Assembly (NCBI GenBank): GCA_035405645.1
Contig: DAONJL010000004.1
Coordinates: 45,516-83,444, forward strand
Direction of reading: 5' to 3'
Source of the DNA: DAONJL01 sp035405645 [NCBI: bacterium]
GTDB lineage: Bacteria; JAGOBX01; DAONJL01
DNA: 37,929 nt
Part shown: positions 24,937-33,260 of the stretch, piece after piece
Layout of the letters: each line of letters begins with the position of its first letter
How positions within the stretch are numbered: position 1 is the first letter of the stretch
Program-made: the position numbers and the translations under genes
Notes under the pieces: generated by a model
What the model saw: the letters and a program-made list of their open reading frames with translations, nothing else
What the model was told of the DNA's origin: nothing
The model's database searches: none

Positions 24937-27162
24937 TTATTTTATTTGTTTTGTTTCATCAATTAATTTTTTATAATAATTAATATAAGGTAGAAAAAAA
25001 GTGCCACCAAGATTTAGTTGCTCATATTCATCAATTATATTTTCATATTTATTATTCTTTATAAAAAAATCAAATAATCTATAATTGTTCCAGCCGTTAA
25101 TTTCAATTACTTCTAATAAATTATCAGAATTATTATCAGTTATTTCTTTATCATAAATTATTTCGTAAATATAAGTACCATATTTGAAATATAATAGTTT
25201 TATATGTTTTTTCCAGAATTCATCAAAAATTTCTCTATCCTGTTCATTCCAATAAAATGTTTTATAACCAGGATTATTTCTTATTGCTTCCTTATAATTT
25301 ATTAATAAATGAGTTATTTCTTTTAATTTCAATATATTTAAAAATTCATTTGCATTTTTTGCTTTTTGTAAATATTCAATTAAAGGTTGGCGATTTGTTT
25401 CAACTGAATAACTAATATATTTTTTCTTTAAATAATATGTTCTGTTTTCACCAATAAACAATATCTTTGAATTTTTAGTTAAATTTTGATTACACCATTT
25501 TATTGCAGCATAAGGAGGCTGGGGATATAATGCACGGGCAAATGAAAGATATTCATCTTTATTTTTTTTAAAATAAAAATATTCTTCTATTCTAATATTT
25601 GAAATCAAAGTAAGATTATAAAAAAAGAAATTTAGTAAAATTAAAATTGCTAATAATAAATTAAACAATTGAATTTTTTTTAATAATTCATCATACGAAA
25701 AAGCAATTATTATTGCTATAATTGGAAACGCAGGTAAAAGAAAACGAAATTGAGGAACGCCAAAACTCCAAAAAAAATACGAAATTAAAAACGCTATAAA
25801 TAAATATAAAATAATTTTATTTTTATAAAAATAAAAAAATATCAGAGGTATAAAAGAAAGAAATATTATTCCTATTGCTTCTTTTTCTGTATTAGCCCAA
25901 AAATACAAAAATAATTTTTTAAAATCGAAATTAAATAAATTTAATGATAATGGTAAAATCTGATTACTATATTCAAATATTTTTAATTGTTCATCATTAA
26001 AAAATTTATAGAAAAATGGATATATAGGATTACCAGTAAATAAAAAATTTTTTATTAAATAAGGTATAATAGGCAAAATAAAAATTATCAAAAAAATAAA
26101 AATAATAAAAAAATTTTTTTTAAAATTTTTATTTATTTTTAGAACAAAAAAGATTAAAACAAAAATAATTCCAATAAGAGAAAAAAATGCAGTATATTTA
26201 ATTGAAAAAGAAAGACCTGCAAAAAACGCAGCAAGAAATAAATATTTATTATTTTTGGTAACAAAATAATTTAGTGCTGCTGATAAATATAAAGAAAAAT
26301 AATAAGTTAATGATACATCATTTCCACAAGTCCAGGAATTAAAAATAAGTAATGGTAATGAACTTATTATTGCTATGGTTAAAATTGCTATATTTAATGA
26401 AAATATTTTTTTGCATATTGAAAATAAATTTAATAATAAAAAAATAAACATAGAAGAATGAAGCATTTTAGCTAATAATTCATTATTTAGTAATAATGCT
26501 AATAAATTAATCATTTGCTGAAATAATGGAAAATTTGAGTGCATTAAATATTCAATCGGTTTTATTTGATTATGCAAAATATAATAGTTTGGAATAGCAA
26601 GATGATAAACAAGAGAATCATAAAAAATTTCAGGTGATTGCATCATAATAAAATTTAAAATAAAAATTGGTAATAATGAAATTAAAATTATTTTCTGTGT
26701 TAAATTAATTTTTTTAAATAATGAAAATAAAATTTTGAAAATTGAAAAATTTATTTTTATTTTTATTATTGAAAAGAAAAATAAGATAACAAAAAAAATT
26801 TTAAAAAATAAAGGCGATAATAAACCAACAACACCACAGAAAAAAGAAAAATACGAAAATAATGATAAACCTAAACCAACAGAAAAAGAAATTTCTTCAC
26901 CAAAATTTAATTGAATATTTAATTTTTTAATTATTATTTTCCCAATTTTAAAAGCAGAAAAAATAATAATAATGAACGAGAAAAAAATAATAATATTTAA
27001 AAAAAATTTTTCTATTGAACCAAAAAAAATTTTAATAAAAAAAAGTTTAAAATAAATGCTATTAAAAACAACAAGTTGTGTATCAATAAAATAATAAAAA
27101 ATAAAATAAATCCAGACTAACAATAAAACAACAAGAAAAGATTTGAAATAATTAGTAATCAT
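24937..27162 (-). CDS. Polytopic membrane glycosyltransferase, GT39/ArnT-like (GT-C fold)
   Basis: 741 residues. Residues about 8-525 contain a dozen or so hydrophobic helices, and 530-741 form a soluble C-terminal part. The loop before residue 200 (EIFYDSLVYHLAIPNYY, 179-193) has the acidic residue and YHLA pattern found in lipid-carrier-dependent glycosyltransferases of the dolichyl-mannosyltransferase superfamily. These move a sugar from a polyprenyl phosphate to a glycan, lipid A or protein on the outer face of the inner membrane. The donor and acceptor cannot be told. It starts inside the stop of the ABC transporter gene (TAATG overlap), suggesting a joint envelope-glycan job. Confidence 0.75.
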   Translation of the reverse strand: MITNYFKSFLVVLLLVWIYFIFYYFIDTQLVVFNSIYFKLFFIKIFFGSIEKFFLNIIIFFSFIIIIFSAFKIGKIIIKKLNIQLNFGEEISFSVGLGLSLFSYFSFFCGVVGLLSPLFFKIFFVILFFFSIIKIKINFSIFKILFSLFKKINLTQKIILISLLPIFILNFIMMQSPEIFYDSLVYHLAIPNYYILHNQIKPIEYLMHSNFPLFQQMINLLALLLNNELLAKMLHSSMFIFLLLNLFSICKKIFSLNIAILTIAIISSLPLLIFNSWTCGNDVSLTYYFSLYLSAALNYFVTKNNKYLFLAAFFAGLSFSIKYTAFFSLIGIIFVLIFFVLKINKNFKKNFFIIFIFLIIFILPIIPYLIKNFLFTGNPIYPFFYKFFNDEQLKIFEYSNQILPLSLNLFNFDFKKLFLYFWANTEKEAIGIIFLSFIPLIFFYFYKNKIILYLFIAFLISYFFWSFGVPQFRFLLPAFPIIAIIIAFSYDELLKKIQLFNLLLAILILLNFFFYNLTLISNIRIEEYFYFKKNKDEYLSFARALYPQPPYAAIKWCNQNLTKNSKILFIGENRTYYLKKKYISYSVETNRQPLIEYLQKAKNANEFLNILKLKEITHLLINYKEAIRNNPGYKTFYWNEQDREIFDEFWKKHIKLLYFKYGTYIYEIIYDKEITDNNSDNLLEVIEINGWNNYRLFDFFIKNNKYENIIDEYEQLNLGGTFFLPYINYYKKLIDETKQIK

Positions 27163-29054
27163 TAAATATTAAATTGTAAATCATATAATTTTTTATATAA
27201 GCCATTTTTTTCGATTAATTGATTATGTGTGCCAATCTCTTTAATTTGACCATCATCAATAACAACAATTTTATCAGCACGAACAATTGTCGATAATCTA
27301 TGAGCAATTACAATTGTTGTCCTATTTGACATAAGTTTTTCTATTGCCTGTTGAACATATATTTCACTTTCAGTATCAAGTGCAGATGTTGCTTCATCAA
27401 GCAATAAAATTGGCGGATTTTTTAATATCGCTCGTGCTATAGCAATCCGCTGGCGTTGACCGCCTGAAAGTAAAACTCCTTTTTCACCAACAATTGTATC
27501 ATATCCATCAGGAAATTCCATTATGAAATTATGTGCATTTGCTATTTTTGCAGCATTTATAATATCTTCTTCTGACACTGTTTTTAAGCCATAGGAAATA
27601 TTATACTTAATAGTTTCATTAAATAAAAAAGTATCCTGAGATACAATAGCAATCAAATTAAATAAACTTTCAAATTTAATATTTTTTATATTCACACTAT
27701 CAATTAAAATTTCACCTTTATTAACATCATAAAATCGTGGTATTAAATTTATTATTGTTGTTTTGCCACTGCCACTTCTTCCTACTATAGCGCAAACTTC
27801 GCCTTTATTTATTGTTAGATTAAAATCCTTTATCACATAATTATCATTATCATAAGAAAAATATACATTCTTAAATTCAATCTTATCATTAAATCTTTTG
27901 AGTTCAATTGCTGTTTTACTCTCTGTTATTTTGCTTTTTAATTTTAAAATATTTATAACCCTAAAAGCAGCACCAAATGATTTATAAACCTGTGCTCCTG
28001 CATCTATAAATCTTTTTAATGGACTCATTGTAGATAGTAGTGCAGTAAGAAAAAGTATAAAATCGCCTGGACTAATATTTTTCTTTATTATTTGATTTGT
28101 TCCAAAAATTAAAATTATTAAGGCAACAATAGTTCCAGCAAATTCTGTAATTGGCGAAGCAAGGATAATATACTTAAATGTTTTTAATGTGTGTTTAAAT
28201 AATCTTTTATTTACTGCTTTTGCTTTATCTAATTCATAATTTTCCATTCCAAATGATTTAATCACAAAAATACCTGCAAGTGCTTCCTGAAAAATCGATA
28301 AAATATCAGCCCAACATTGTTGTAAAATATAACCTCTTTCTTTTAATCTTTTATTTAATTTTAAAATTGGTAATAATAAAATAACAACTAAAATGATGGA
28401 AAAAAAAGCAAGTTTATAATTTATATAAAACACAATAAATAACAAAAATAAAATTTCAAAAAAATAAAAAATAACATCAAAAAAACTAACAATAATAGAA
28501 GAATATAAAACCTGTGTATCATTTATTAAAACAGATAATAAATCACCGGTTTTACTTTTATCGAAAAATTGCATTGGCATTGATAATATTTTCTTATATA
28601 AATCATCTCTTATTTCAATAACAATCTTATTACCTATATATTGACTTAAAAAATTTTTAGCATACAAAAAAATTAATTTTAAAAATATAGTAATTAAAAT
28701 AAAACTTGCTAATATTTTTATTAATTTTTTAAATGAAAGCCCATTTATTTTTCTATATAAAAAGTTATTTATTTTTGGTATTTGTTGAAAAATTTTTTTC
28801 TTTATGAATTTTGGTAAAAATATTATTTTTTTTTCATTTATTTTTATTATCTCTTTTTCTATTTTTAAACCATCACTATTTATCTGGCTTTTTATAAATA
28901 CTTCATCAATTAATGGTTTTATTAAGGAAATTGAAATACCATTAAATAAAGAATAACCAATGATAGAAATAATAAGAAAAATAATTAATAATTTGTGTTT
29001 TAATAAGTATTTTAAAAAATAAAAATATAAAACAATTGCCTGATTTTTTTTCAT
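27162..29054 (-). CDS. MsbA-like ABC exporter (membrane domain fused to ATPase)
   Basis: 630 residues, a half-transporter that dimerises. The N-terminal half has six hydrophobic segments. Between the first two lies an unusually long polar stretch (about residues 48-105, Lys/Ile-rich), which makes it longer than the ~580 typical of MsbA. ATPase domain: Walker A GRSGSGKTT, Q-loop IVSQDTFLF, signature LSGGQRQRIAIARAI, Walker B ILLLDEATSALD and H-loop IVIAHRLST are all intact. The closest functional group is lipid A or lipid-linked glycan flippases, which fits the coupled glycosyltransferase downstream. Drug export cannot be excluded. Confidence 0.9.
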   Translation of the reverse strand: MKKNQAIVLYFYFLKYLLKHKLLIIFLIISIIGYSLFNGISISLIKPLIDEVFIKSQINSDGLKIEKEIIKINEKKIIFLPKFIKKKIFQQIPKINNFLYRKINGLSFKKLIKILASFILITIFLKLIFLYAKNFLSQYIGNKIVIEIRDDLYKKILSMPMQFFDKSKTGDLLSVLINDTQVLYSSIIVSFFDVIFYFFEILFLLFIVFYINYKLAFFSIILVVILLLPILKLNKRLKERGYILQQCWADILSIFQEALAGIFVIKSFGMENYELDKAKAVNKRLFKHTLKTFKYIILASPITEFAGTIVALIILIFGTNQIIKKNISPGDFILFLTALLSTMSPLKRFIDAGAQVYKSFGAAFRVINILKLKSKITESKTAIELKRFNDKIEFKNVYFSYDNDNYVIKDFNLTINKGEVCAIVGRSGSGKTTIINLIPRFYDVNKGEILIDSVNIKNIKFESLFNLIAIVSQDTFLFNETIKYNISYGLKTVSEEDIINAAKIANAHNFIMEFPDGYDTIVGEKGVLLSGGQRQRIAIARAILKNPPILLLDEATSALDTESEIYVQQAIEKLMSNRTTIVIAHRLSTIVRADKIVVIDDGQIKEIGTHNQLIEKNGLYKKLYDLQFNI

Positions 29055-29059
29055 TTCTT

Positions 29060-30325
29060 TTATCTAATTTTTAAACGATGTGAATCTTTACGAATAATAC
29101 CAGTTCGAGCACATAACTTTGAATTGCACATTATTATTTCACAGGATACTTTTAATTTATTATTAACTATATAAGAACCAACACCATAAATATCAACTGG
29201 CACTTTTAATTGTTCAAACAATTTAATCTTTTTATAATCAAATCCACCACTTGCTACAATTTTTAAATCATTCAAACCGAATTCATCAAATTTTTTTCTT
29301 GCAAGCCAGATAAGTTCTGCAGAAGTACCTAATGATTTAGAATTTATTGGAGTTACAGAAAAATCACGAATATTAATTAAATTATCAAATCGCACTGCCC
29401 AAATCTTATTTCGACCCGAACCAATTACATCAGATAATTTTTTACCATCTTTTTTATAATATTTATTATAAAAATTATTCACTAATTTTATTGCATCATT
29501 TATTGAATCATTGTTCCAACTTACAACTATTATTCTTTTTATCAAATTATCAGTTGCTTTATCATAAGCAAAAGCAGCATCTGAAATTAAGCCTTCATAA
29601 CAACCAATTAATGTATTTGAAACTGATTCAATACTTTTAACACCATAAATATAAGCATTTGCTTCTGTGCTAACACCAAATGCTCCTGCTTTTATTGCTG
29701 CATACCCATCTATTGTTTGATTTAAAAAATGGTCATATCGCGCTGAATAAAATAATATTGGTTTATTATTTGATACTGAAATTATTTTATCCACAGCAGT
29801 GGCAATTGATGTGCCGCGCGTTAATACACCCTGTATCACTGTTTCTAAATATATAAAATATTTTGCTATTCCTTCTATTATTAATATTGGTTCACCTTTT
29901 TCAAATCTATCACCATCATTTAAACACTTAATTGTAATTTCAGAACTTTTATCTTCCCATAAATTATTTAATTCTGCTGTTATTTCTAACTTCTTATTGT
30001 TTAATTCTTTTAATTCATCAATATTATTTGTACTTCTTATTTTTAAATCAATCTGTTTTAAATTTTCAAATAAATCCTGTGCTTTTTGAGAATCTCTATA
30101 ATAACCAGTACAAAGTTTTAATATTAAAACTGCTTCTTCAATGCCACAAGCAACACCAGCACTATTAACTGAAAATTCCATTAAAATTTTGGAATTATTA
30201 TTTTCTTTAAATAAAACATCTTTCGCACTAACACAATCTTTATCAGAAAAATAACCATTCCTTAATTTGTTTACTGGTAATTTAAATAATAAAGGATTTA
30301 AATTTTCAATTTGTTTAAATTTCAT
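29060..30325 (-). CDS. Nicotinate phosphoribosyltransferase-like protein with altered active site
   Basis: 421 residues of the COG1488 family, which makes nicotinate mononucleotide from nicotinate and PRPP in NAD salvage. Family marks: YFSDKD near 25-30, DGDRFEKGEPILIIEG (137-152), ETVIQGVLTRGTSIATA (161-177), the FYSARYDHFLN stretch (192-202), and VASGGFD in the C-terminal half. Two oddities: residues about 80-130 are a helical, charged insert before the barrel; and the usual GT-x-x-H motif is replaced by ESVSN at 233-237, so the conserved histidine is Asn237. A C-terminal CNSKLCARTG pair of cysteines is present. It overlaps hypB by 11 bases. It may be catalytically changed or a related phosphoribosyltransferase. 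Confidence 0.75.
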   Translation of the reverse strand: MKFKQIENLNPLLFKLPVNKLRNGYFSDKDCVSAKDVLFKENNNSKILMEFSVNSAGVACGIEEAVLILKLCTGYYRDSQKAQDLFENLKQIDLKIRSTNNIDELKELNNKKLEITAELNNLWEDKSSEITIKCLNDGDRFEKGEPILIIEGIAKYFIYLETVIQGVLTRGTSIATAVDKIISVSNNKPILFYSARYDHFLNQTIDGYAAIKAGAFGVSTEANAYIYGVKSIESVSNTLIGCYEGLISDAAFAYDKATDNLIKRIIVVSWNNDSINDAIKLVNNFYNKYYKKDGKKLSDVIGSGRNKIWAVRFDNLINIRDFSVTPINSKSLGTSAELIWLARKKFDEFGLNDLKIVASGGFDYKKIKLFEQLKVPVDIYGVGSYIVNNKLKVSCEIIMCNSKLCARTGIIRKDSHRLKIR

Positions 30326-30965
30326 TATTTATCCAATCAATAAAATTATCTATTCCTTCGCCTGTCTTTGCACTTAAAGAAAATATCTGAACTTTACTAT
30401 TAATAGTGCGAATATTTTTAATTACATCTTTTGCTTTTGTATCAAGATAAGGTTCTAAATCAACTTTATTTATAAGAACAGCATCTGCTCTTCTAAATAA
30501 CAATGGATATTTTAAAGGTTTTTCAACGCCTTCTGTTAAACTAATTACAACAATTTTTTTATGTTCACCTAAATTATACTCACCCGGACAAATTAAATTC
30601 CCAATATTTTCAATAATTAAAATATCAAGTTTTGATAAATCAAATTTTTCAAGTGCTTGCTCTATCAAACTTGCACTCAAATGACAGCCACCACCAAAAA
30701 TATCAGTATTTATTTGAATTACTGGAATTTTATGTTTGGCTAATTTTTCTGCATCTATTGTTGTTGATACATCACCTTCAATTACGCCTATTCTTTTTTT
30801 ATTATAATATTTTTCAATTAGTTGAGTAATTATTTCAGTTTTTCCAGCGCCCGGTGATGACATAAAATTCATACAAAAAATATTGAATTCATTTAATTTT
30901 TCATTTATCTTTTTAGCAATAACATCATTTTCATCAATAATATTTTTTAATATTTGTATTTTCAT
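30315..30965 (-). CDS. hypB: HypB, nickel-inserting GTPase
   Basis: Delivers nickel to [NiFe]-hydrogenase (and sometimes urease) maturation, usually with HypA. 216 residues. P-loop SPGAGKT (37-43), the Asp in IGVIEGDVSTTIDAEK, the nickel/zinc GTPase-interface GGGCHLSASLIEQAL, IENIGNLICPGEY and NKVDL are all present. The N-terminal CXXCGC nickel site and His-rich tail of some HypBs are absent. The start is the ATG at 30965, behind AAGGAG with 6-base spacing; a longer frame to 31043 would run through the promoter. No other hyp gene or hydrogenase subunit is in the window, and the 3' end overlaps the NAPRT-like gene. Confidence 0.93.
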   Translation of the reverse strand: MKIQILKNIIDENDVIAKKINEKLNEFNIFCMNFMSSPGAGKTEIITQLIEKYYNKKRIGVIEGDVSTTIDAEKLAKHKIPVIQINTDIFGGGCHLSASLIEQALEKFDLSKLDILIIENIGNLICPGEYNLGEHKKIVVISLTEGVEKPLKYPLLFRRADAVLINKVDLEPYLDTKAKDVIKNIRTINSKVQIFSLSAKTGEGIDNFIDWINNEI

Positions 30966-30971
30966 ATTTGA

Positions 30972-30977
30972 CTCCTT
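30972..30977 (-). promoter_or_regulatory. Ribosome binding site fixing the hypB start
   Basis: AAGGAG on the minus strand, 6 bases before the ATG at 30965. It supports MKIQILKN as the protein start instead of the longer hydrophobic N-terminus that begins at 31043. Confidence 0.7.
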
Positions 30978-30994
30978 CTTTTTAATAAATAAAT

Positions 30995-31023
30995 ATAATA
31001 TAAAAAATTTTATCAAATGTAAA
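30995..31023 (-). promoter_or_regulatory. hypB promoter
   Basis: Minus strand TTTACA (31018-31023), 17-base spacer, TATTAT (30995-31000). Leader of about 23 bases, long enough to hold the AAGGAG site. The bases TTTATC precede the -35. Confidence 0.65.
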
Positions 31024-31036
31024 GATAAAAAAATTA

Positions 31037-31065
31037 TTGACATATTACTTATTTTTTGTTAAAAA
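31037..31065 (+). promoter_or_regulatory. Probable promoter of the pheA-rpsA operon
   Basis: Plus strand TTGACA (31037-31042) with a 17-base spacer to a weak -10, TAAAAA (31060-31065). If correct, transcription begins about 2 bases before the pheA ATG at 31074, a leaderless mRNA; no ribosome site is visible there. Confidence 0.45.
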
Positions 31066-31073
31066 AACTAAAA

Positions 31074-32135
31074 ATGAAAATAGAAGAAATAAGAAAAAAA
31101 ATAGATAAGATAAATTTAGAAATTTTACGATTATTAAATGAGAGAATATTATTAGTAGATGAAATAGGTAAAGCAAAAAAAAATAACAATATCCAAATAC
31201 TTGATATAAGCAGAGAAGAATCAATTATTAATTCTATTTTACAAAATAATAAGCATTTTCCAGAAGAAGAATTAAAAAATATTTTTTATGAAATTTTTAA
31301 AGCTTCATTATCAAGAGAAAAAATATTAAACATTTCATATTTAGGACCAAAATTCTCATTCTCTTATTTAGCAGCAAATAAACGATTTGGTAATAAATGC
31401 AATTATATTGAAGCAAATTCTATTTATGATATTTTTAAAGATGTTGAAACTGGAAGATGTGATTATGGTATTGTGCCAGTTGAAAATTCGAATGAAGGCA
31501 GTATTTCAATGACAATGGATTGTTTCTTAAAAAGTTCTGTTTTAGTTCAAGGTGAATTATTACTTAATGTCTCACAAAATTTATTATCAAAGGAAAAATC
31601 ACTTGATAAAATAAAAGTTATTTATTCTCACTCACAACCATTTGCACAAGCACAAAATTGGCTTAGAAAAAATTTTAAAAAAGTAAAATTAGTAGAAGTA
31701 TCATCAACAGCCGAAGCAGCAAGAATAGCAGCAAAGCAAAAAAACAGCGGAGCAATAGCATCAGAACTTGCAGCAGAATATTATAAATTAAATATATTAG
31801 TTAGAAATATTGAAGATAATCCAGAAAATATAACACGCTTTTTTATTATTGGCAAAGGCTATAACAAACCATCGCAAAAAGATAAAACATCAATAATATT
31901 TAATGTCAAAGACACTTATGGTGCATTATATAAAGCACTCGAACCATTTTATAAAAATAAAATAAATCTAAAAAAAATAGAATCAAGACCATCAAAAGTA
32001 AAAGCGTGGGAATATGTATTTTTTGTAGATTTAGAAGGACACATTGAAAATAAGAAAGTAAAAAATGCGTTAAAAAATTTAGAAGATAAATGTAAATTTA
32101 TTAAAATTCTTGGTTCTTATCCTGCTGCTTATTAA
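31074..32135 (+). CDS. pheA: Bifunctional chorismate mutase / prephenate dehydratase
   Basis: Converts chorismate to prephenate and then phenylpyruvate, the route to phenylalanine. 353 residues. Residues 1-85: AroQ-type chorismate mutase helix bundle (IRKKIDKINLEILRLLNER). Residues about 88-268: prephenate dehydratase (ISYLGPKFSFSY; YGIVPVENSNEGS; ITRFFIIG with the catalytic Thr-Arg-Phe). Residues about 275-353: ACT regulatory domain with GALYKAL and the phenylalanine-binding IESRPSK. An in-frame TTG at 31056 overlaps the promoter region, so the ATG at 31074 is chosen. First of six closely packed genes. Feedback control by phenylalanine is expected from the intact ACT motifs. Confidence 0.95.
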   Translation: MKIEEIRKKIDKINLEILRLLNERILLVDEIGKAKKNNNIQILDISREESIINSILQNNKHFPEEELKNIFYEIFKASLSREKILNISYLGPKFSFSYLAANKRFGNKCNYIEANSIYDIFKDVETGRCDYGIVPVENSNEGSISMTMDCFLKSSVLVQGELLLNVSQNLLSKEKSLDKIKVIYSHSQPFAQAQNWLRKNFKKVKLVEVSSTAEAARIAAKQKNSGAIASELAAEYYKLNILVRNIEDNPENITRFFIIGKGYNKPSQKDKTSIIFNVKDTYGALYKALEPFYKNKINLKKIESRPSKVKAWEYVFFVDLEGHIENKKVKNALKNLEDKCKFIKILGSYPAAY

Positions 32136-32141
32136 CAATTT

Positions 32142-33254
32142 ATGAAACAAAATTCTGTTCTAATTTTTGGTTTAGGTCTTATTGGTGGTTCTATTTGTTT
32201 AAAAGCAAAAGAAAAAAATTTATTTGATAAGATATTTGCTTTTGGTAGAAATCTTGAAAATTTAAAATTAGCAAAAGAGCAAAAAATTATTGATGGTTAT
32301 TATACTAATATAGACGAAATAAATTTTTCTGAAATTGACATAATTTTTTTATGCACACCAATTGAAATGATAATAAAAATAGCAGAAGAAATAATACCAA
32401 AAATAAATAAAAAAATTTTAATAACAGATGTAGGAAGCACTAAATCATATATAACAGAAAAAATAAATGAAATAATAAAATCAAATAAATCAAAAGCAGA
32501 ATTTATTGGTGCACATCCAATAGCAGGTAAAGAAAAAACAGGATTTAAATATTCCTCAGCTTCTTTATTTGAAAATACATATTGTATTATTACGCCAGAA
32601 AGTGATAATTCAATTGAGAACATAGAAAAAATAAAAAAGTTATGGCAAGAATTAGGCTCAATAGTGATTTTAATGACACCAGAAAAACACGATTTTATTA
32701 CTGCAATAATAAGTCATTTGCCTCATATTATTTCTGCTGGTTTAGTTAATACTGCAAATGAAGAACAAAAAAAAGAAAAAGAATTACTTAATTATGCAGC
32801 TGGTGGCTTTAAAGATATAACGAGAATTTCATCAAGTGATGAAGAATTATGGACACAAATTTGTTTATCAAATAAAAAAGAAATAATAAAAATACTTGAT
32901 AATTTTTTAAAAATAATTAATAATTTTAAAATTAATTTAATTAATGAAAATAAAGAAAAAATAAAAGATTATTTTTTAACAGCAAAAAATATTAGAAATT
33001 CAATTAGGTTAAAAGGTGTTGGATTATTACAAAATTTTTATGATTTATTAGTTGATGTAGTTGATAAACCAGGTATTATTGCGAATATAACTAAATTATT
33101 AAGTGATAATTATATAAATATAAAAGATATAGAAATCTTAAAATATCGTGAAGAAGAAAATGGTGTTTTAAAATTATCTTTTGCAAATGAAGATGATTTG
33201 AATAATGCTTTTGAAATATTAAATGCAAATAATTATTTAGTAAAAAAAAGGTAA
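32142..33254 (+). CDS. tyrA: Prephenate dehydrogenase with C-terminal ACT domain
   Basis: NAD(P)-dependent oxidative decarboxylation of prephenate (or arogenate) toward tyrosine. 370 residues. Residues 7-16 are the nucleotide loop IFGLGLIGGS; DVGSTKSYI and GAHPIAGKEKTGF give the active site; SHLPHIISAGL is also family-typical. Residues about 300-370 are an ACT domain (VVDKPGIIANITKLLSDNYI). Six bases after pheA and six before aroA. Which substrate, prephenate or arogenate, cannot be decided by eye. Confidence 0.93.
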   Translation: MKQNSVLIFGLGLIGGSICLKAKEKNLFDKIFAFGRNLENLKLAKEQKIIDGYYTNIDEINFSEIDIIFLCTPIEMIIKIAEEIIPKINKKILITDVGSTKSYITEKINEIIKSNKSKAEFIGAHPIAGKEKTGFKYSSASLFENTYCIITPESDNSIENIEKIKKLWQELGSIVILMTPEKHDFITAIISHLPHIISAGLVNTANEEQKKEKELLNYAAGGFKDITRISSSDEELWTQICLSNKKEIIKILDNFLKIINNFKINLINENKEKIKDYFLTAKNIRNSIRLKGVGLLQNFYDLLVDVVDKPGIIANITKLLSDNYINIKDIEILKYREEENGVLKLSFANEDDLNNAFEILNANNYLVKKR

Positions 33255-33260
33255 AGAAAA

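Noticed and set aside
24931-24970. Inverted repeat AATTGAT...ATCAATT followed by a T-run as a terminator
   Set aside because: A 7-pair stem made mostly of A/T pairs with a 20-base loop is too weak, and such matches are common in this composition.
29060-30965. hypB plus NAPRT-like gene as part of a nickel-pincer (lar) cofactor pathway
   Set aside because: No larB, larC or larE homologue is present in the window; kept only as a speculative remark.
30966-31043. Hydrophobic N-terminal extension of HypB
   Set aside because: It runs through the hypB promoter; a good AAGGAG site and family comparison place the start at 30965.
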